Counted from the stretch's first letter, positions 8,547 to 17,829 are shown. The stretch: DNA of 64,000 nucleotides from CALLCD01 sp039196965 (GCA_039196965.1 JBCCUK010000001.1:1-64000), one strand, 5' to 3'. Notes: generated by a model from the sequence alone, not told the origin. A program made the numbers and translations.

Positions 8547-9581
8547 TCAGTTCACGAATAGTGTTTCGCAGCCAGTATCCGAGAGCGTTTCGAGGATGTC
8601 CGACCTGGTATCGTCCGGCAGTGCATTGAAAACATTCCGCAAAGCCATTAGACACTTTGCCTGATAGGGAAAGGTTGGTTGAGTCCAGGCTCTGCTGTCG
8701 ATCTCCGTATTCACCGTGTCATTGCCAGCTGCTGCGGCTGCAGCATTTCCGAGCAGAAACGGTGCGTATACCCGGCCGATCTCACCAAGCAACGGCTTAA
8801 GTGCCGTTCGCGCTTCGGCTGGCGTAAACCAGTCGTCTTCATCAGGATCCAGGCCAGATAGATCCTCCATGCGATCAAGCCACGCCCTAACCCGGAAGGA
8901 TAGATCCGTCATCAGCTTTGCCGAGGTCGGCTCAATGATCCCGAGCTGCGTCAGCTGTCCATAGATCGCAAAGTCTGCCGATGATGGACGTGCGCCGAGA
9001 ACATATCCCCTTATCGCGATCAATCCGTCCAGAATACGGATGAAACGGGCGTAGCTTTCTTCTATGGTCTGGGCCGTCACATCATTGGAGCCGACAACAT
9101 AGAGCCTGTCATATTGCCGTTTGGTGAAGGCCTGTGCCGTTGCCTCCGCCATATCCTTCGATGCCGTATTTACTGACCAGTAGATGAGTAGCGGTCCGGC
9201 ATTCTTTCGATCCACCTCGTGATACCATCTATAGTGAAACATGGCTTTGGTGAGCCATTCATCGGCATAGTCTTCGATCAGATCATTATAGAAGGCGAGT
9301 TCTGGATCGGCTGGTATGACCGAACGGCCTTCATGGTCTGTTTCGAGACGCCTTGTGATCGGTGTGGAATCGACGGCGGCCTCAAGGGTTCCATCAGACG
9401 CCTGAAAATAGAATGTTGGTAGAAGCCTGACCTTGGGGCTTGGATACCCTTTAGGTGGATCCTGGTGACCGCCCCAGAGAATACGATGGGGAATCTGGCG
9501 GTATCGGAGGAGCGCGAGCATTTTCCGGGTGTATGGAGAGCCGGGAGCCCCGAGCAATTCCAGCTTTTCAGTATTGGTCAC
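8547..9581 (-). CDS. Glutathione S-transferase-like protein
   Basis: The protein starts with a thioredoxin-like GST N-terminal domain (LELLGAPGSPYTRKMLALLRYRQIPHRI). A TPITRRLE segment follows in the place of the glutathione-binding loop, then a long helical C-terminal region. I choose the GTG at 9581 because CCTCC on the plus strand (GGAGG on the coding strand) lies five bases before it. The frame is open upstream to a further GTG at 9614 without such a site. At 344 residues it is longer than a classical GST (about 200-220), so it belongs to one of the extended groups. It follows tenA in the same direction with 43 bases between them. The substrate is unknown. Confidence 0.75.
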   Translation of the reverse strand: MTNTEKLELLGAPGSPYTRKMLALLRYRQIPHRILWGGHQDPPKGYPSPKVRLLPTFYFQASDGTLEAAVDSTPITRRLETDHEGRSVIPADPELAFYNDLIEDYADEWLTKAMFHYRWYHEVDRKNAGPLLIYWSVNTASKDMAEATAQAFTKRQYDRLYVVGSNDVTAQTIEESYARFIRILDGLIAIRGYVLGARPSSADFAIYGQLTQLGIIEPTSAKLMTDLSFRVRAWLDRMEDLSGLDPDEDDWFTPAEARTALKPLLGEIGRVYAPFLLGNAAAAAAGNDTVNTEIDSRAWTQPTFPYQAKCLMALRNVFNALPDDTRSDILETLSDTGCETLFVN

Positions 9582-9624
9582 ATTATCCTCCAGCCTTTTA
9601 TACTTATCAGCCACCGGCTTCGGC

Positions 9625-10293
9625 TTAGCCTGCCGGCCATTCTCCCAGACGGTAAGCGCTGTCCCAGAACATCCATTCGAGCTGCGCGGAGCGCTTATAA
9701 GCCTGGTGCATGCCTGCTATGTTGCGCGCCGATGTTTCGGCAGCAACAGCATCAATCACGCCGATGACCCTGTCCACAGATGCCTCGAAATCTTCGCCGG
9801 AATATGTATCGATCCAGGCGCGATACGGATTGTTTTTAGCGGCCTCTGCGTGGATCGCCTTGCCGACTTCGCGGTAGATCCAGAAGCAGGGCAGAAGCGC
9901 TGCGAGGCCCACTTCGAAAGGTTCAAGCGCGGTCGTGGCGAGAAGAAAGCTGACATAGTGTTCGCAGACAGGCGATCGCTCGGCGGTTTCAAAGTCCGTC
10001 TGGCTGATGCCGAACTTTTCAAAATAGTCCGCGTGAAGGGAGCGCTCGACAATAATGGCGACCTGAGCGGATTCGGCAAAGTGAACGATATGGTCGGCAG
10101 TCCAGCCTTTTGAGGACACAATGGAAAGGGCTCGCCCGAAGCCTTCAAGATAGTGCGCATCCTGAATCATGTAGTGGCGGAAACGGTCCTCGCTAAGAGT
10201 TCCGGCAGAAAGATCGCGATTGAAAGGCAGGGCAAGGGTCTTGTTGTAGAGGTCGAGATTTTGCTGCCAGGCGTCTGCGGTAAAGGTCGTCAT
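9625..10293 (-). CDS. tenA: TenA-family aminopyrimidine aminohydrolase (thiaminase II)
   Basis: TenA enzymes salvage thiamin breakdown products by hydrolysing the amino group of aminomethyl-aminopyrimidine to HMP. The 222-residue protein matches the family over its length: FRHYMIQDAHYLEGF, LLPCFWIYREVGK and LEWMFWDSAYRL. The catalytic set known in Bacillus TenA is visible at equivalent places: D45, Y48, C136 and E206. A strong GGAGG site precedes the ATG. No other thiamin gene and no TPP riboswitch is nearby. It begins 81 bases after the serine hydrolase stop, so it may be read through from that operon or have its own promoter. Confidence 0.9.
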   Translation of the reverse strand: MTTFTADAWQQNLDLYNKTLALPFNRDLSAGTLSEDRFRHYMIQDAHYLEGFGRALSIVSSKGWTADHIVHFAESAQVAIIVERSLHADYFEKFGISQTDFETAERSPVCEHYVSFLLATTALEPFEVGLAALLPCFWIYREVGKAIHAEAAKNNPYRAWIDTYSGEDFEASVDRVIGVIDAVAAETSARNIAGMHQAYKRSAQLEWMFWDSAYRLGEWPAG

Positions 10294-10374
10294 GGGAGGA
10301 GGTGCCTTTGTGTTCTGTTCAACACTGGCAGAGCTAATCGAATTAAACAGCGCGGGAAAGCCCGATCGGCCCGT

Positions 10375-11775
10375 CTAGGCGACTGCCGCGCAGATCTTCC
10401 CATAGGCTTCGTCCAGCGTATCCATCAGGCTCTGGCCCTGTCCGTTAATGTGACCGAGACGGACAATAACAAGCTCCAGGGATGGAACTATGACGACACG
10501 CTGTCGGCCGCCGCCGGACATTATGTAGGCGTCTTCCGGAAGGGTTGGCATGATCTTTTGGGCATTCAGATAGCAGAAGCCGCCATAGGCATGGCCGGGT
10601 GGCCAGGCGTGGCTCGCCGGTGTGCGCATGAACTCTGCGAAGCTTTCCGGAATAATTTGTTCGCTGTCCCAGGCTCCGTTCTGGAGAAGTAGCTGGCCAA
10701 TGCGTGCCCAATCTCGCGCCCGGCCATAATCATGGCCGGAGATTAGAAAATGCCCATAACGGTCTGTCTCCAGCACCATGCCGTTTGCACCGATGCGGTT
10801 GAGGAGTTGCTCATAGGGCCAGGTCAGAAAAGCCTGAATATCACCGTCGCAGGCGCGCTCTCGAATGAGCCCCATGGTGAGCAGTGGATCGCAGTTTCGA
10901 TAGCGCCCGCTGGTTCCCGGCGGATCGATAAGAGGTTTGTCGAGACAGAACGCGTGGGAGTCCACGCCGCCACCATAGACATAGATATGATCGAGGAAGA
11001 CCCCATCTTCCTGTTTGCGGCTCGTGTCTTCCGTGCGGCCATAGCTGCCGGTGAAGTGCAGGCCGCTCGCCATATTGAGGAGATCGCGGGCCTTGATGGT
11101 TTTGCGGTCGTCATTAGCCCAAGCATCAAATAGCTCTGTATCATCGAGCCTCAGACGTCCCTGTTGCAAGGCAACGCCAAACAAGGTCGCCGCGAGGGAT
11201 TTGCCCATGGACCAGGATTCGAAGCATGTCTCTTTGTCGAAAGGCACCCGATAACGCTCTGACAGAAGCTGACCCCTATGCAGAACCAGAAAAGCGTTCG
11301 ACATGTGTCGCGGATTGGCGAAGATGACGTCCTCTGCCTCGCGGAGGGCATCGGCATCGCCACCGGTAATGCCGGGTTCCGGCGCGATATCCGGCTGATC
11401 GAGCGGTGTCCTGATACCGGTATAGGTTTCCCGCTGAACGGCGGTCGGCGTGAATTCGCAGGCTTCATCCGGGGATGAGACAACCGCAACGCCTTGGTCG
11501 CCGAACCGTTTCGCATAGGCTGTGTTGCCATTCAGGCTCAGGGACAGGCATTCATTTGCCTCGTCGAAGCTGATTTCCGGTTGAAGCGCCATGAGCTGAG
11601 CGGGGTTCCGCTCCTCAATTGCCTGGCGAACGAGATCGTCGGATGCGGCCATCCAGTTGCAGGTTTCCATAAAAGTCCGGGCGGGGTCGCGGCCTGTATG
11701 GAATTTTCCGGACGCGCAAACTTTGGTGGCCCAGGCGAGGCCGCATAGGGCGGGATTGTCTTGGGGAAGCGCCAT
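10375..11775 (-). CDS. Serine hydrolase of the beta-lactamase / NylB-like family
   Basis: The 466-residue product has the penicillin-binding-protein-like fold of PF00144 enzymes: SMGK (S189-K192) as nucleophile and base, YRN (292-294) as second motif, and a C-terminal RLGHING segment. The overall outline resembles class C beta-lactamase relatives such as the 6-aminohexanoate-dimer hydrolase NylB. I place the start at MALPQDNPALCGLAWATK, five bases after the propeller gene stop. The frame is open further upstream, but only across that neighbour. No clear signal peptide is seen, so it is probably cytosolic. As second gene of the left arm of the divergent D-peptide locus it may hydrolyse an amide or D-peptide bond. 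The substrate is inferred, not shown. Confidence 0.85.
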   Translation of the reverse strand: MALPQDNPALCGLAWATKVCASGKFHTGRDPARTFMETCNWMAASDDLVRQAIEERNPAQLMALQPEISFDEANECLSLSLNGNTAYAKRFGDQGVAVVSSPDEACEFTPTAVQRETYTGIRTPLDQPDIAPEPGITGGDADALREAEDVIFANPRHMSNAFLVLHRGQLLSERYRVPFDKETCFESWSMGKSLAATLFGVALQQGRLRLDDTELFDAWANDDRKTIKARDLLNMASGLHFTGSYGRTEDTSRKQEDGVFLDHIYVYGGGVDSHAFCLDKPLIDPPGTSGRYRNCDPLLTMGLIRERACDGDIQAFLTWPYEQLLNRIGANGMVLETDRYGHFLISGHDYGRARDWARIGQLLLQNGAWDSEQIIPESFAEFMRTPASHAWPPGHAYGGFCYLNAQKIMPTLPEDAYIMSGGGRQRVVIVPSLELVIVRLGHINGQGQSLMDTLDEAYGKICAAVA

Positions 11776-11779
11776 GTAT

Positions 11780-12748
11780 CTAGTGGTCTGCCGTAATCCG
11801 TTGGGGATAGACGCCCGGAACGTTGATGACCTTTTCGACGCTGAAATCCTCCAAGCTGATGATGTATAATTCACCAGACTTGCGGCAGCTGACATAGGTC
11901 TTTTTCGAGTCCTTGGTGACGATCAGATAGCTCGGTTCTTTGCCGACCCGGACATGGGCAACGTATTCGAGATCGGGATAGGAATAGATCGCAACATAGT
12001 GGCCGGTCGTCGCTAGCAGCACGATATACTTCTCGTCCGGCGTGATCTCCACACCGTGGTCAACCGTAAACGGGTAGCGCTGTTCGGACGGGGTCGGAAG
12101 CTCGGGGATGTCGATCAGGGGAACGGTGCGTTCGATTTCCCACTTTTCCAGATCGATGACGTGAAGACCGTGGAAACGGTTCTTTTGAAGATAGCATTTC
12201 TTGCCATCGGGCGAGATCGCAAAGGGCCGGACATTGTCGTCAAAGGTCATGCGACGTGTGAACTTGCCTGTCGCTGTGTCGATCTCATCAAGGGATGCCC
12301 AGACGATGGAGCCGACATAACACTTTGAACCATCCTTGCTTACGCGGACCTTATGACCGCCAAGAGCTGAGATCTGGATACGTTCCACTTCTCTTGTCTG
12401 CGTGTCGACACGAGAGACAAACATCCGGTCGTAGTGGGCATTGTAGACATGGCGCTTATCGGGAGAGATGGCGAAGTGTTCGCATTGGCCAGCGAGGGGG
12501 ATCGACCACTTTTCTTCCAGCGTCATAGCGTCGACGCAGTAGAAGGCGCTGCGCTGGTCGGCATTCACATCCTGCCAATATTCGAGGCGATTGTGGGCGT
12601 TGAAATACAACTCGCGTCCATCGGCCGACAGCGCGACGGAATCCGGGGCCATGCCATTCTGCAAAGTGTGCCGGGCGACTTCCGCATAATCCCTGGTTTC
12701 ATCCAGCGCGATCACCTCGTTGCTGAGCGTGCATTGTTGATAAATCAT
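11780..12748 (-). CDS. YVTN/YncE-like beta-propeller protein
   Basis: The 322-residue protein is made of about 40-residue blade repeats with recurrent (I/L)SPDxKxxY motifs, for example AISPDKRHVYNAHYD, RVSKDGSKCYVGS, AISPDGKKCYLQ, EITPDEKYIVLL and IVTKDSKKTYVS. This is typical of seven-bladed YncE-type propellers. I start it at MIYQQCTLSNEVIALDETRD. The frame is open about 80 codons further, but that would run over the divergent promoter and palindrome. There is no signal peptide. Propellers of this class often bind ligands or act in metabolic complexes. Here it leads the leftward arm opposite a P450, so a partner or ligand-binding role in the same pathway is my inference. Confidence 0.8.
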   Translation of the reverse strand: MIYQQCTLSNEVIALDETRDYAEVARHTLQNGMAPDSVALSADGRELYFNAHNRLEYWQDVNADQRSAFYCVDAMTLEEKWSIPLAGQCEHFAISPDKRHVYNAHYDRMFVSRVDTQTREVERIQISALGGHKVRVSKDGSKCYVGSIVWASLDEIDTATGKFTRRMTFDDNVRPFAISPDGKKCYLQKNRFHGLHVIDLEKWEIERTVPLIDIPELPTPSEQRYPFTVDHGVEITPDEKYIVLLATTGHYVAIYSYPDLEYVAHVRVGKEPSYLIVTKDSKKTYVSCRKSGELYIISLEDFSVEKVINVPGVYPQRITADH

Positions 12749-12789
12749 GAGTGAATCCCGAAAGCCCCTTAATGCTATTGTAAGTTTCG

Positions 12790-12805
12790 CAGTATGATCA
12801 TACTG
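12790..12805. promoter_or_regulatory. Perfect 16-base palindrome in the divergent promoter
   Basis: CAGTATGATCATACTG is identical to its own reverse complement, is flanked on both sides by TTTCG, and lies in the 87-base gap between the propeller and P450 start codons. A TetR-family regulator is encoded at 18806 in the rightward arm. The natural inference is that it binds here and controls both arms. The palindrome contains an upstream in-frame ATG (12794) of the P450 frame, which supports the later start at 12836. Confidence 0.55.
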
Positions 12806-12835
12806 TTTCGTAGAGAAAGGGAAGTCAAATACGCC

Positions 12836-14104
12836 ATGCCTGCTGATACACTGACGCTTTCGCCGATTGATGAGCATAGGGAACGAGCGCTCTCCATGCC
12901 CCTCAACGAGTTCCATCTCGCCCAGCCTAGCCTCTTTCAACAGGATGTGATGTGGCCCTATTTCGAAAGGCTCAGGCGAGACGCGCCGGTGCATTTGACC
13001 GAAGATTCCCAGTTCGGACCTTACTGGTCAGTGTCAAATTATGAGATGATCATGAAGGTGGATACAAACCACAAGGATTTTTCATCCAGCCATGAGCATG
13101 GCGGCATATTGGTGGCCAATGCTCCTGCTGATTTTCCTCTGCCAATGTTTATCGCCATGGATCCGCCCCGCCACGATGTGCAGCGAAAAACGGTTCAGCC
13201 TGCCGTCGGTCCGAAAGCTTTGGCGGGCTACGAGCCGCTGATCCGCGAACGGACACAGTACGTGCTCGATAGTCTACCAATCGGGCAGCCCTTTGATTGG
13301 GTGAAGCTTGTATCCGTGGAACTGACCACAATGATGCTCGCGACCTTGTTCGGTTTCCCTTTTGAGGAACGGGCGAAGCTGACGCGATGGTCAGATGTCA
13401 CCACAGGCCGAAACAATCCCGATATCTGCGAAAGCGAGATGCAGTGGCGCATGGAGCTGATGCAGTGCCTACAATACTTCAACGAGTTGAGAGATAAGGC
13501 CGCCGCCGAGCCACCTCAACCAAACCTGATTTCCATGCTGGCCCACGGCGAGGATACCAAAGATCTTGCTGGCCCGGAATTTCTTGGAAATGTGCTGCTT
13601 CTGATCGTGGGCGGAAACGATACAACGCGCAATTCCATGACGGCATCGGTTCTGGCAACCGATACCTGGCCTCAGGAACGGGCGAAGCTCGATGCTGACC
13701 CGGAGCTTATCCCGAATTTCACTTCTGAAGTCATCCGCTGGCAGACGCCTCTTGCCCATATGCGGCGGACAGCACTCCGCGATGTCGAGCTTGGTGGCAA
13801 ACAGATCAAAAAGGGCGACAAGGTTGTCATGTGGTATGTTTCGGGCAATCGCGATGAGACCATGTTTGACGACGCTGACCGGGTCATTGCAGATCGCCCG
13901 AATGCACGCCGGCATATTGCCTTTGGTTTCGGCATTCACCGTTGCGTTGGCAATCGGCTCGCTGAAATGCAGATCCGGGTCCTGTGGGAGGAAATCCTGA
14001 AGCGGTTCCCCGAGATCAATGTGCTTGAGGAGCCCGAGCGGACCCCGTCTGTCTTCGTGAAAGGGTATACCAAAATGATGGTGGAGATCCCCCGCCGGAT
14101 CTAA
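12836..14104 (+). CDS. Cytochrome P450
   Basis: This is a soluble bacterial P450 of 422 residues. The oxygen-activation helix reads VGGNDTTRNSMT, the K-helix ExxR is EVIRW, and the heme loop is FGFGIHRCVGN with the axial cysteine at about residue 370. The start MPADTLTLSPIDEHRE lacks a membrane anchor, and a GGGAAG stretch upstream could serve as ribosome site. It is the first gene of a seven-gene rightward operon (next start nine bases after its stop). No ferredoxin or reductase gene is adjacent, so electrons must come from elsewhere in the genome. The sequence outline is of the bacterial CYP class that oxidises hydrophobic carboxylates or terpenoids, but the substrate is not deducible. Confidence 0.93.
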   Translation: MPADTLTLSPIDEHRERALSMPLNEFHLAQPSLFQQDVMWPYFERLRRDAPVHLTEDSQFGPYWSVSNYEMIMKVDTNHKDFSSSHEHGGILVANAPADFPLPMFIAMDPPRHDVQRKTVQPAVGPKALAGYEPLIRERTQYVLDSLPIGQPFDWVKLVSVELTTMMLATLFGFPFEERAKLTRWSDVTTGRNNPDICESEMQWRMELMQCLQYFNELRDKAAAEPPQPNLISMLAHGEDTKDLAGPEFLGNVLLLIVGGNDTTRNSMTASVLATDTWPQERAKLDADPELIPNFTSEVIRWQTPLAHMRRTALRDVELGGKQIKKGDKVVMWYVSGNRDETMFDDADRVIADRPNARRHIAFGFGIHRCVGNRLAEMQIRVLWEEILKRFPEINVLEEPERTPSVFVKGYTKMMVEIPRRI

Positions 14105-14112
14105 TGTAAGCG

Positions 14113-15978
14113 ATGTTTGGGGGTATAACAGGAATTCGGCACGCGATCTCTTTTTTGATCGCTATGCTTGCCGCTGTGTTTGCGGCGCTTCCGGCCTATG
14201 CCGATCTGGAAAGTGATCTCGTTGGCATTCTAGAGGAAAGTGCTGTCGTGGGCGCGGGGATCGTCGTTGTCGAAGACGGGCAGCCGTTCACGGAGGTATA
14301 TTGGGGGCTTGCGGATAAGGCGGCTGGCATACCCGTCACACCTGAGACGGTTTTCCGTGTGGGCTCGATCTCCAAGAATGTCACCTCACTGATCGCTGTG
14401 CGTCTGGCTGCGGAAGGAGTGCTGGATCTGGAGGCCGAGGTCGGCGCTATCGCGCCCGAGATGCAGATTGAGAACAAGTGGGCCGACACAAACCCTGTAA
14501 CTGTTGCCCAGTTGCTCGAACACACAGCCGGGCTGCCGGGCTCATCCTACCGGGAGTACGGTGAAAACCGAGAAAATACATCGCCCGCCAAGTACCTTGA
14601 ACTTCGCCGTGAATTTGAAACGCGTTGGCCTCCGGGCACGTTTTACTCTTATTCCAATGCTGGGCATACTATCCTCGCGCGGATCCTGGAAATCGTCAGT
14701 GGACGGGATTTTGATGCCTTGGCTCAGGACTATGTCTTCGGCCCTCTGGCGATGGAGAGCGCCAGCTTTCTCACCTACGGCAAATCGCCTGATCTGATCT
14801 CTAAGAGTTATGCGCTTGGCGGGGAAGAGGAGACGGTTTGGGAAATGTTGATCCGGCCATCTGGTAGCCTGCTGACCACCCCTCGCGATCTGGCCAGGCT
14901 GGCAGCATTCTATGCGCAAGACGGTAGGGGTATTGTTCCGGCGGATGATCTCGCGCGTATGCGGAGGAGTGAGACGGGGCTCGCCGCCCGCGCAGGCGTC
15001 GGCAGCGGGGCTTATGGTCTTGGTACATTTCCGTTTATTGTCGAAGATCAAGTGTTCTATGGTCACTGGGGCAAGACCGAAGGTTTCAGGGCAAATATGG
15101 GATATTTGCCGGGCAAGGGCGCGGGCTTTGTGCTGATGCTAAATGTTGTCGATGAGCGCGCAGCTTTGCAAATCCGTCAACGGATATCCGATTACTTTAC
15201 GGGCCGCTTCGGACCGGCGGACAACGCCGAGACGCTGACTGTCGATAAGCCAAAGCTGAAAGATCTGGAAGGCACCTATATCCTTTCCACCCATGAACAA
15301 CCTGCGCGCCAGTGGCTGTTTCAGGCCTTTGCTCAGCGGCGGATTACCGCCACGGATGCAGGCTTGAAAGTTGAAGGTATTGGGTTGCGAGATGGAGGCT
15401 GGTCACAAATCTACAAACCGGCGGCTGACGGCGGTTTTGCTGTTGAAAGCGCTCCGCTTGCGACGGCGAGTTTTGAGATGATCGGCGGTCGGGGTTACTG
15501 GATCAGTAGAGATGCCTATTTGAAAGTCTCCGCATTGGAGGCTATGTTCCGTAGACTGATTTTGCCGATTGGGGTTATCATTTCTATTATATGTTTGCTC
15601 CATGGAGTCATGTCTGGCGGTCTCGCCCTTGCCGGTCGATGGTCAAGGGGAGCCGGTCTAAAAATCCAAGGACCGCTGTTTTTGAGCGGGCTGGGATTTG
15701 TTGCCACTTGTCTTCTTTACACGCAATTCGGACTGCTGGGCAGCTGGCGGCAATACACTCTTATCGGTAAGCCATCCATCGTATCTTTTTCCCTCGCCGG
15801 GTTCAGTCTTCTAGCCGTCGTGTTTGCTCTGATCTCGCTTTGGTTGACCGCACGCGACACGCTGGTTAATCCTCGACGGTTCTCGGTCTGGGCGTCTACG
15901 GCAAGTGCTATACTTTCTGCATTCGCCATTCTTTGGATCCTGTCGGACTGGGCTCCGCTGATCAGTTGGGCATGGTGA
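14113..15978 (+). CDS. Membrane-anchored serine hydrolase (beta-lactamase family, PF00144)
   Basis: The 621-residue protein has a signal peptide (cleavage after about AYA at residue 30), an extracytoplasmic beta-lactamase-like domain with SISK (S85-K88) and YSN in FYSYSNAGH, a linker domain, and about four C-terminal membrane helices beginning near residue 476. The catalytic domain should therefore face the periplasm while the C-terminus anchors it in the inner membrane. Relatives include D-alanyl-D-alanine carboxypeptidase- and D-aminopeptidase-like enzymes. It sits between the P450 and an M55 D-aminopeptidase gene, so a role in first cleavage of a D-amino-acid peptide is a reasonable inference. 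The start ATG has a weak ribosome site and may be translated by coupling to the P450 gene. Confidence 0.85.
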   Translation: MFGGITGIRHAISFLIAMLAAVFAALPAYADLESDLVGILEESAVVGAGIVVVEDGQPFTEVYWGLADKAAGIPVTPETVFRVGSISKNVTSLIAVRLAAEGVLDLEAEVGAIAPEMQIENKWADTNPVTVAQLLEHTAGLPGSSYREYGENRENTSPAKYLELRREFETRWPPGTFYSYSNAGHTILARILEIVSGRDFDALAQDYVFGPLAMESASFLTYGKSPDLISKSYALGGEEETVWEMLIRPSGSLLTTPRDLARLAAFYAQDGRGIVPADDLARMRRSETGLAARAGVGSGAYGLGTFPFIVEDQVFYGHWGKTEGFRANMGYLPGKGAGFVLMLNVVDERAALQIRQRISDYFTGRFGPADNAETLTVDKPKLKDLEGTYILSTHEQPARQWLFQAFAQRRITATDAGLKVEGIGLRDGGWSQIYKPAADGGFAVESAPLATASFEMIGGRGYWISRDAYLKVSALEAMFRRLILPIGVIISIICLLHGVMSGGLALAGRWSRGAGLKIQGPLFLSGLGFVATCLLYTQFGLLGSWRQYTLIGKPSIVSFSLAGFSLLAVVFALISLWLTARDTLVNPRRFSVWASTASAILSAFAILWILSDWAPLISWAW

Positions 15979-15982
15979 TACG

Positions 15983-16807
15983 ATGAAGGTATTTATCACC
16001 GCAGACTTGGAGGGGGTTGCTGGCGTTGTCTCCTGGGATCAGACGTTGCGCGATGGCTTGGGCTATGCCCAGGCGTGCCAATGGATGACATCTGAGGTCG
16101 CGGCGGCATGCGAAGCGGCCATAGAAGCCGGAGCGACGAGGGTTCTCGTGGCGGACTCCCATCTCACACGGGAAAATCTTGATCTCGACCGATTGCCAGA
16201 GATGGTGGAGGTGGTGCGCGGCGGACCCCGTCCTTTAGGCATGGTGCAAGGTCTTGATACGGACAAGTTCGATATCGCGTTCTGCATCGGATTTCATGCC
16301 GGTGCGCAGGAAGACGGCATCTTAAATCACACTTGCAACGGAGCCGGGTTCTATGAACTCCGGCTCAATGGGGAGCCGGTTGATGAGCTCGATCTCTATA
16401 TCCGCGTCGCCGGGTATTTCGAAACACCCATCGGGCTTGTGACGGGCGACCGGGCTGTTTGTCTGTCAGCGAACAGCCGTTATCCGCATATTGAAACCGT
16501 CGCCGTGAAAGATGCGATCGGGCGGGTGAGCGCGTCATGCATCTCACCTTCCAAGGCACGCGATATGATCAGGGATGCGGTGACGGATATTCTGTCCCGT
16601 GATGATAGCTTTGATGTCGTGGACGGCAGCGGACCCTACGAGCTCGAGATTGATTTCAAGTGGCATCATCCGGCTGAGTGTCTCGCTATGCTTCCATCAT
16701 TCGAGCGCAGAGGGGCGCATACATTGAAGTTTGTTGGCGAAACAATTCTGGATGTGTCAAAGGCCGTCGAGTTCTGCGGCAGCTATAAGCTGGTTCCTTA
16801 TCCATGA
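15983..16807 (+). CDS. M55 family zinc D-aminopeptidase (DppA-like)
   Basis: M55 enzymes release N-terminal D-amino acids (typically D-Ala) from short peptides. The 274-residue protein starts MKVFITADLEGVAGVVSW and keeps the residues known from Bacillus DppA at matching positions: D8 and E10, H60 (in ADSH), H105 (GFHAG), H116 (NHT) and an acidic residue around E135 (GEPVDEL). It has no signal peptide and should act in the cytosol. It begins five bases after the serine hydrolase stop and overlaps dgcN by four bases. Placed before DgcN and DgcA, it would free D-amino acids from a peptide. That the product includes D-Glu is inferred from the neighbours. Confidence 0.9.
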   Translation: MKVFITADLEGVAGVVSWDQTLRDGLGYAQACQWMTSEVAAACEAAIEAGATRVLVADSHLTRENLDLDRLPEMVEVVRGGPRPLGMVQGLDTDKFDIAFCIGFHAGAQEDGILNHTCNGAGFYELRLNGEPVDELDLYIRVAGYFETPIGLVTGDRAVCLSANSRYPHIETVAVKDAIGRVSASCISPSKARDMIRDAVTDILSRDDSFDVVDGSGPYELEIDFKWHHPAECLAMLPSFERRGAHTLKFVGETILDVSKAVEFCGSYKLVPYP

Positions 16808-17829
16808 GTCTTCCGTACCCATATCTCTTGTTTCTTGGCGATGTGAATGCCCGGAACCGGGCCAAGACCGCGCTTGGTCTTGTCCACTGGGTGCCCGAGA
16901 AGTGTTTGGGTCAAATGCGTCTGCCGGAGTGCGCTGCCGATACAGGTCTGGAAGACTTTACGTTTGTGGAAGCGGTCGACGAAGGCGCGAAAGCGCTCGT
17001 GATCGGCGTTGCGCCCCAGGGCGGCGCTATCCCTCTGGCATGGTTTGATGCGTTGTTGGAGGGTGTGAGTGCGGGGTTGGACATTATAAGCGGTATGCAC
17101 GATCGCCTTGAAGACGTGCCAGGCTTGAAGGATGCGGCTACGGCAGCCGGCCGGCAGCTGTTCAATGTTCGCTATACAGATCGCAGTATTCCGTCCGCGA
17201 ACGGAGTAAAAAGAACCGGCATGCGATGCCTCATGGTTGGGCTGGACTCAGCTTTGGGAAAGAAGTGGGCAGCCCTTTCCCTCACTAAGGAAATGCAGAA
17301 CCGTGGACACAAAGCGACCTTCCGCGCGACGGGTCAGACGGGGATTATGATCGCAGGGGAAGGTATCGCCGTTGATGCAGTAAAAGCCGATTTCATTGCC
17401 GGTGCGGCGGAAATTCTGTCTCCGGATAATGAGGCAGACCATTGGGACATCATTGAGGGGCAAGGGTCAATATACCACGCGGCCTATGGCGGGGTGACGC
17501 TCGGGCTTGTCCAAGGAAGCCAACCCGATGCCATGGTGCTTTGCGGTCATGCAACACGGGACCATCTCGAGTTGCTGACGCATATTCCACACAGAAGCTA
17601 TGAAGAAGCGATTGTTGCGTATGAGCATCTTGCGAGAGTGACCAATCCGAATTCCCGTGTCGTTGCGATCAGCGTGAACACGTCTGGTTTGTCTGTGGAT
17701 GATGAAGCGATGGCCCATCTTGCAGATATTGCTGACCGTACAGGTCTTCCCGCAACAGATCCGATACGTTTCGGTGCCAAACCTTTCGCTGATGCAATTG
17801 AAAAGTACGCGGCGGAATTTGCATCATGA
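16804..17829 (+). CDS. dgcN: D-glutamate N-acetyltransferase DgcN (DUF1611 family)
   Basis: DgcN proteins acetylate D-glutamate as the first step of a D-Glu catabolic route described in marine Proteobacteria. The 341-residue product shows the DUF1611 outline: an N-terminal Rossmann-like part (residues 1-130), a P-loop-like GLDSALGKKWA at 146-156, TGQTGIMIAGEGIAVDAV near 176-193, and EGQGSIYHAAYGG near 218-230. It overlaps the M55 gene by four bases and the racemase gene by four bases, so the three are tightly coupled. The identification leans on family and on the adjacent DgcA. Activity on another D-amino acid cannot be excluded. Confidence 0.88.
   Translation: MSLPYPYLLFLGDVNARNRAKTALGLVHWVPEKCLGQMRLPECAADTGLEDFTFVEAVDEGAKALVIGVAPQGGAIPLAWFDALLEGVSAGLDIISGMHDRLEDVPGLKDAATAAGRQLFNVRYTDRSIPSANGVKRTGMRCLMVGLDSALGKKWAALSLTKEMQNRGHKATFRATGQTGIMIAGEGIAVDAVKADFIAGAAEILSPDNEADHWDIIEGQGSIYHAAYGGVTLGLVQGSQPDAMVLCGHATRDHLELLTHIPHRSYEEAIVAYEHLARVTNPNSRVVAISVNTSGLSVDDEAMAHLADIADRTGLPATDPIRFGAKPFADAIEKYAAEFAS

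Noticed and set aside
10294..10374. TPP riboswitch before tenA
   Set aside because: The 81-base gap shows no conserved THI-box elements such as CTGAGA.
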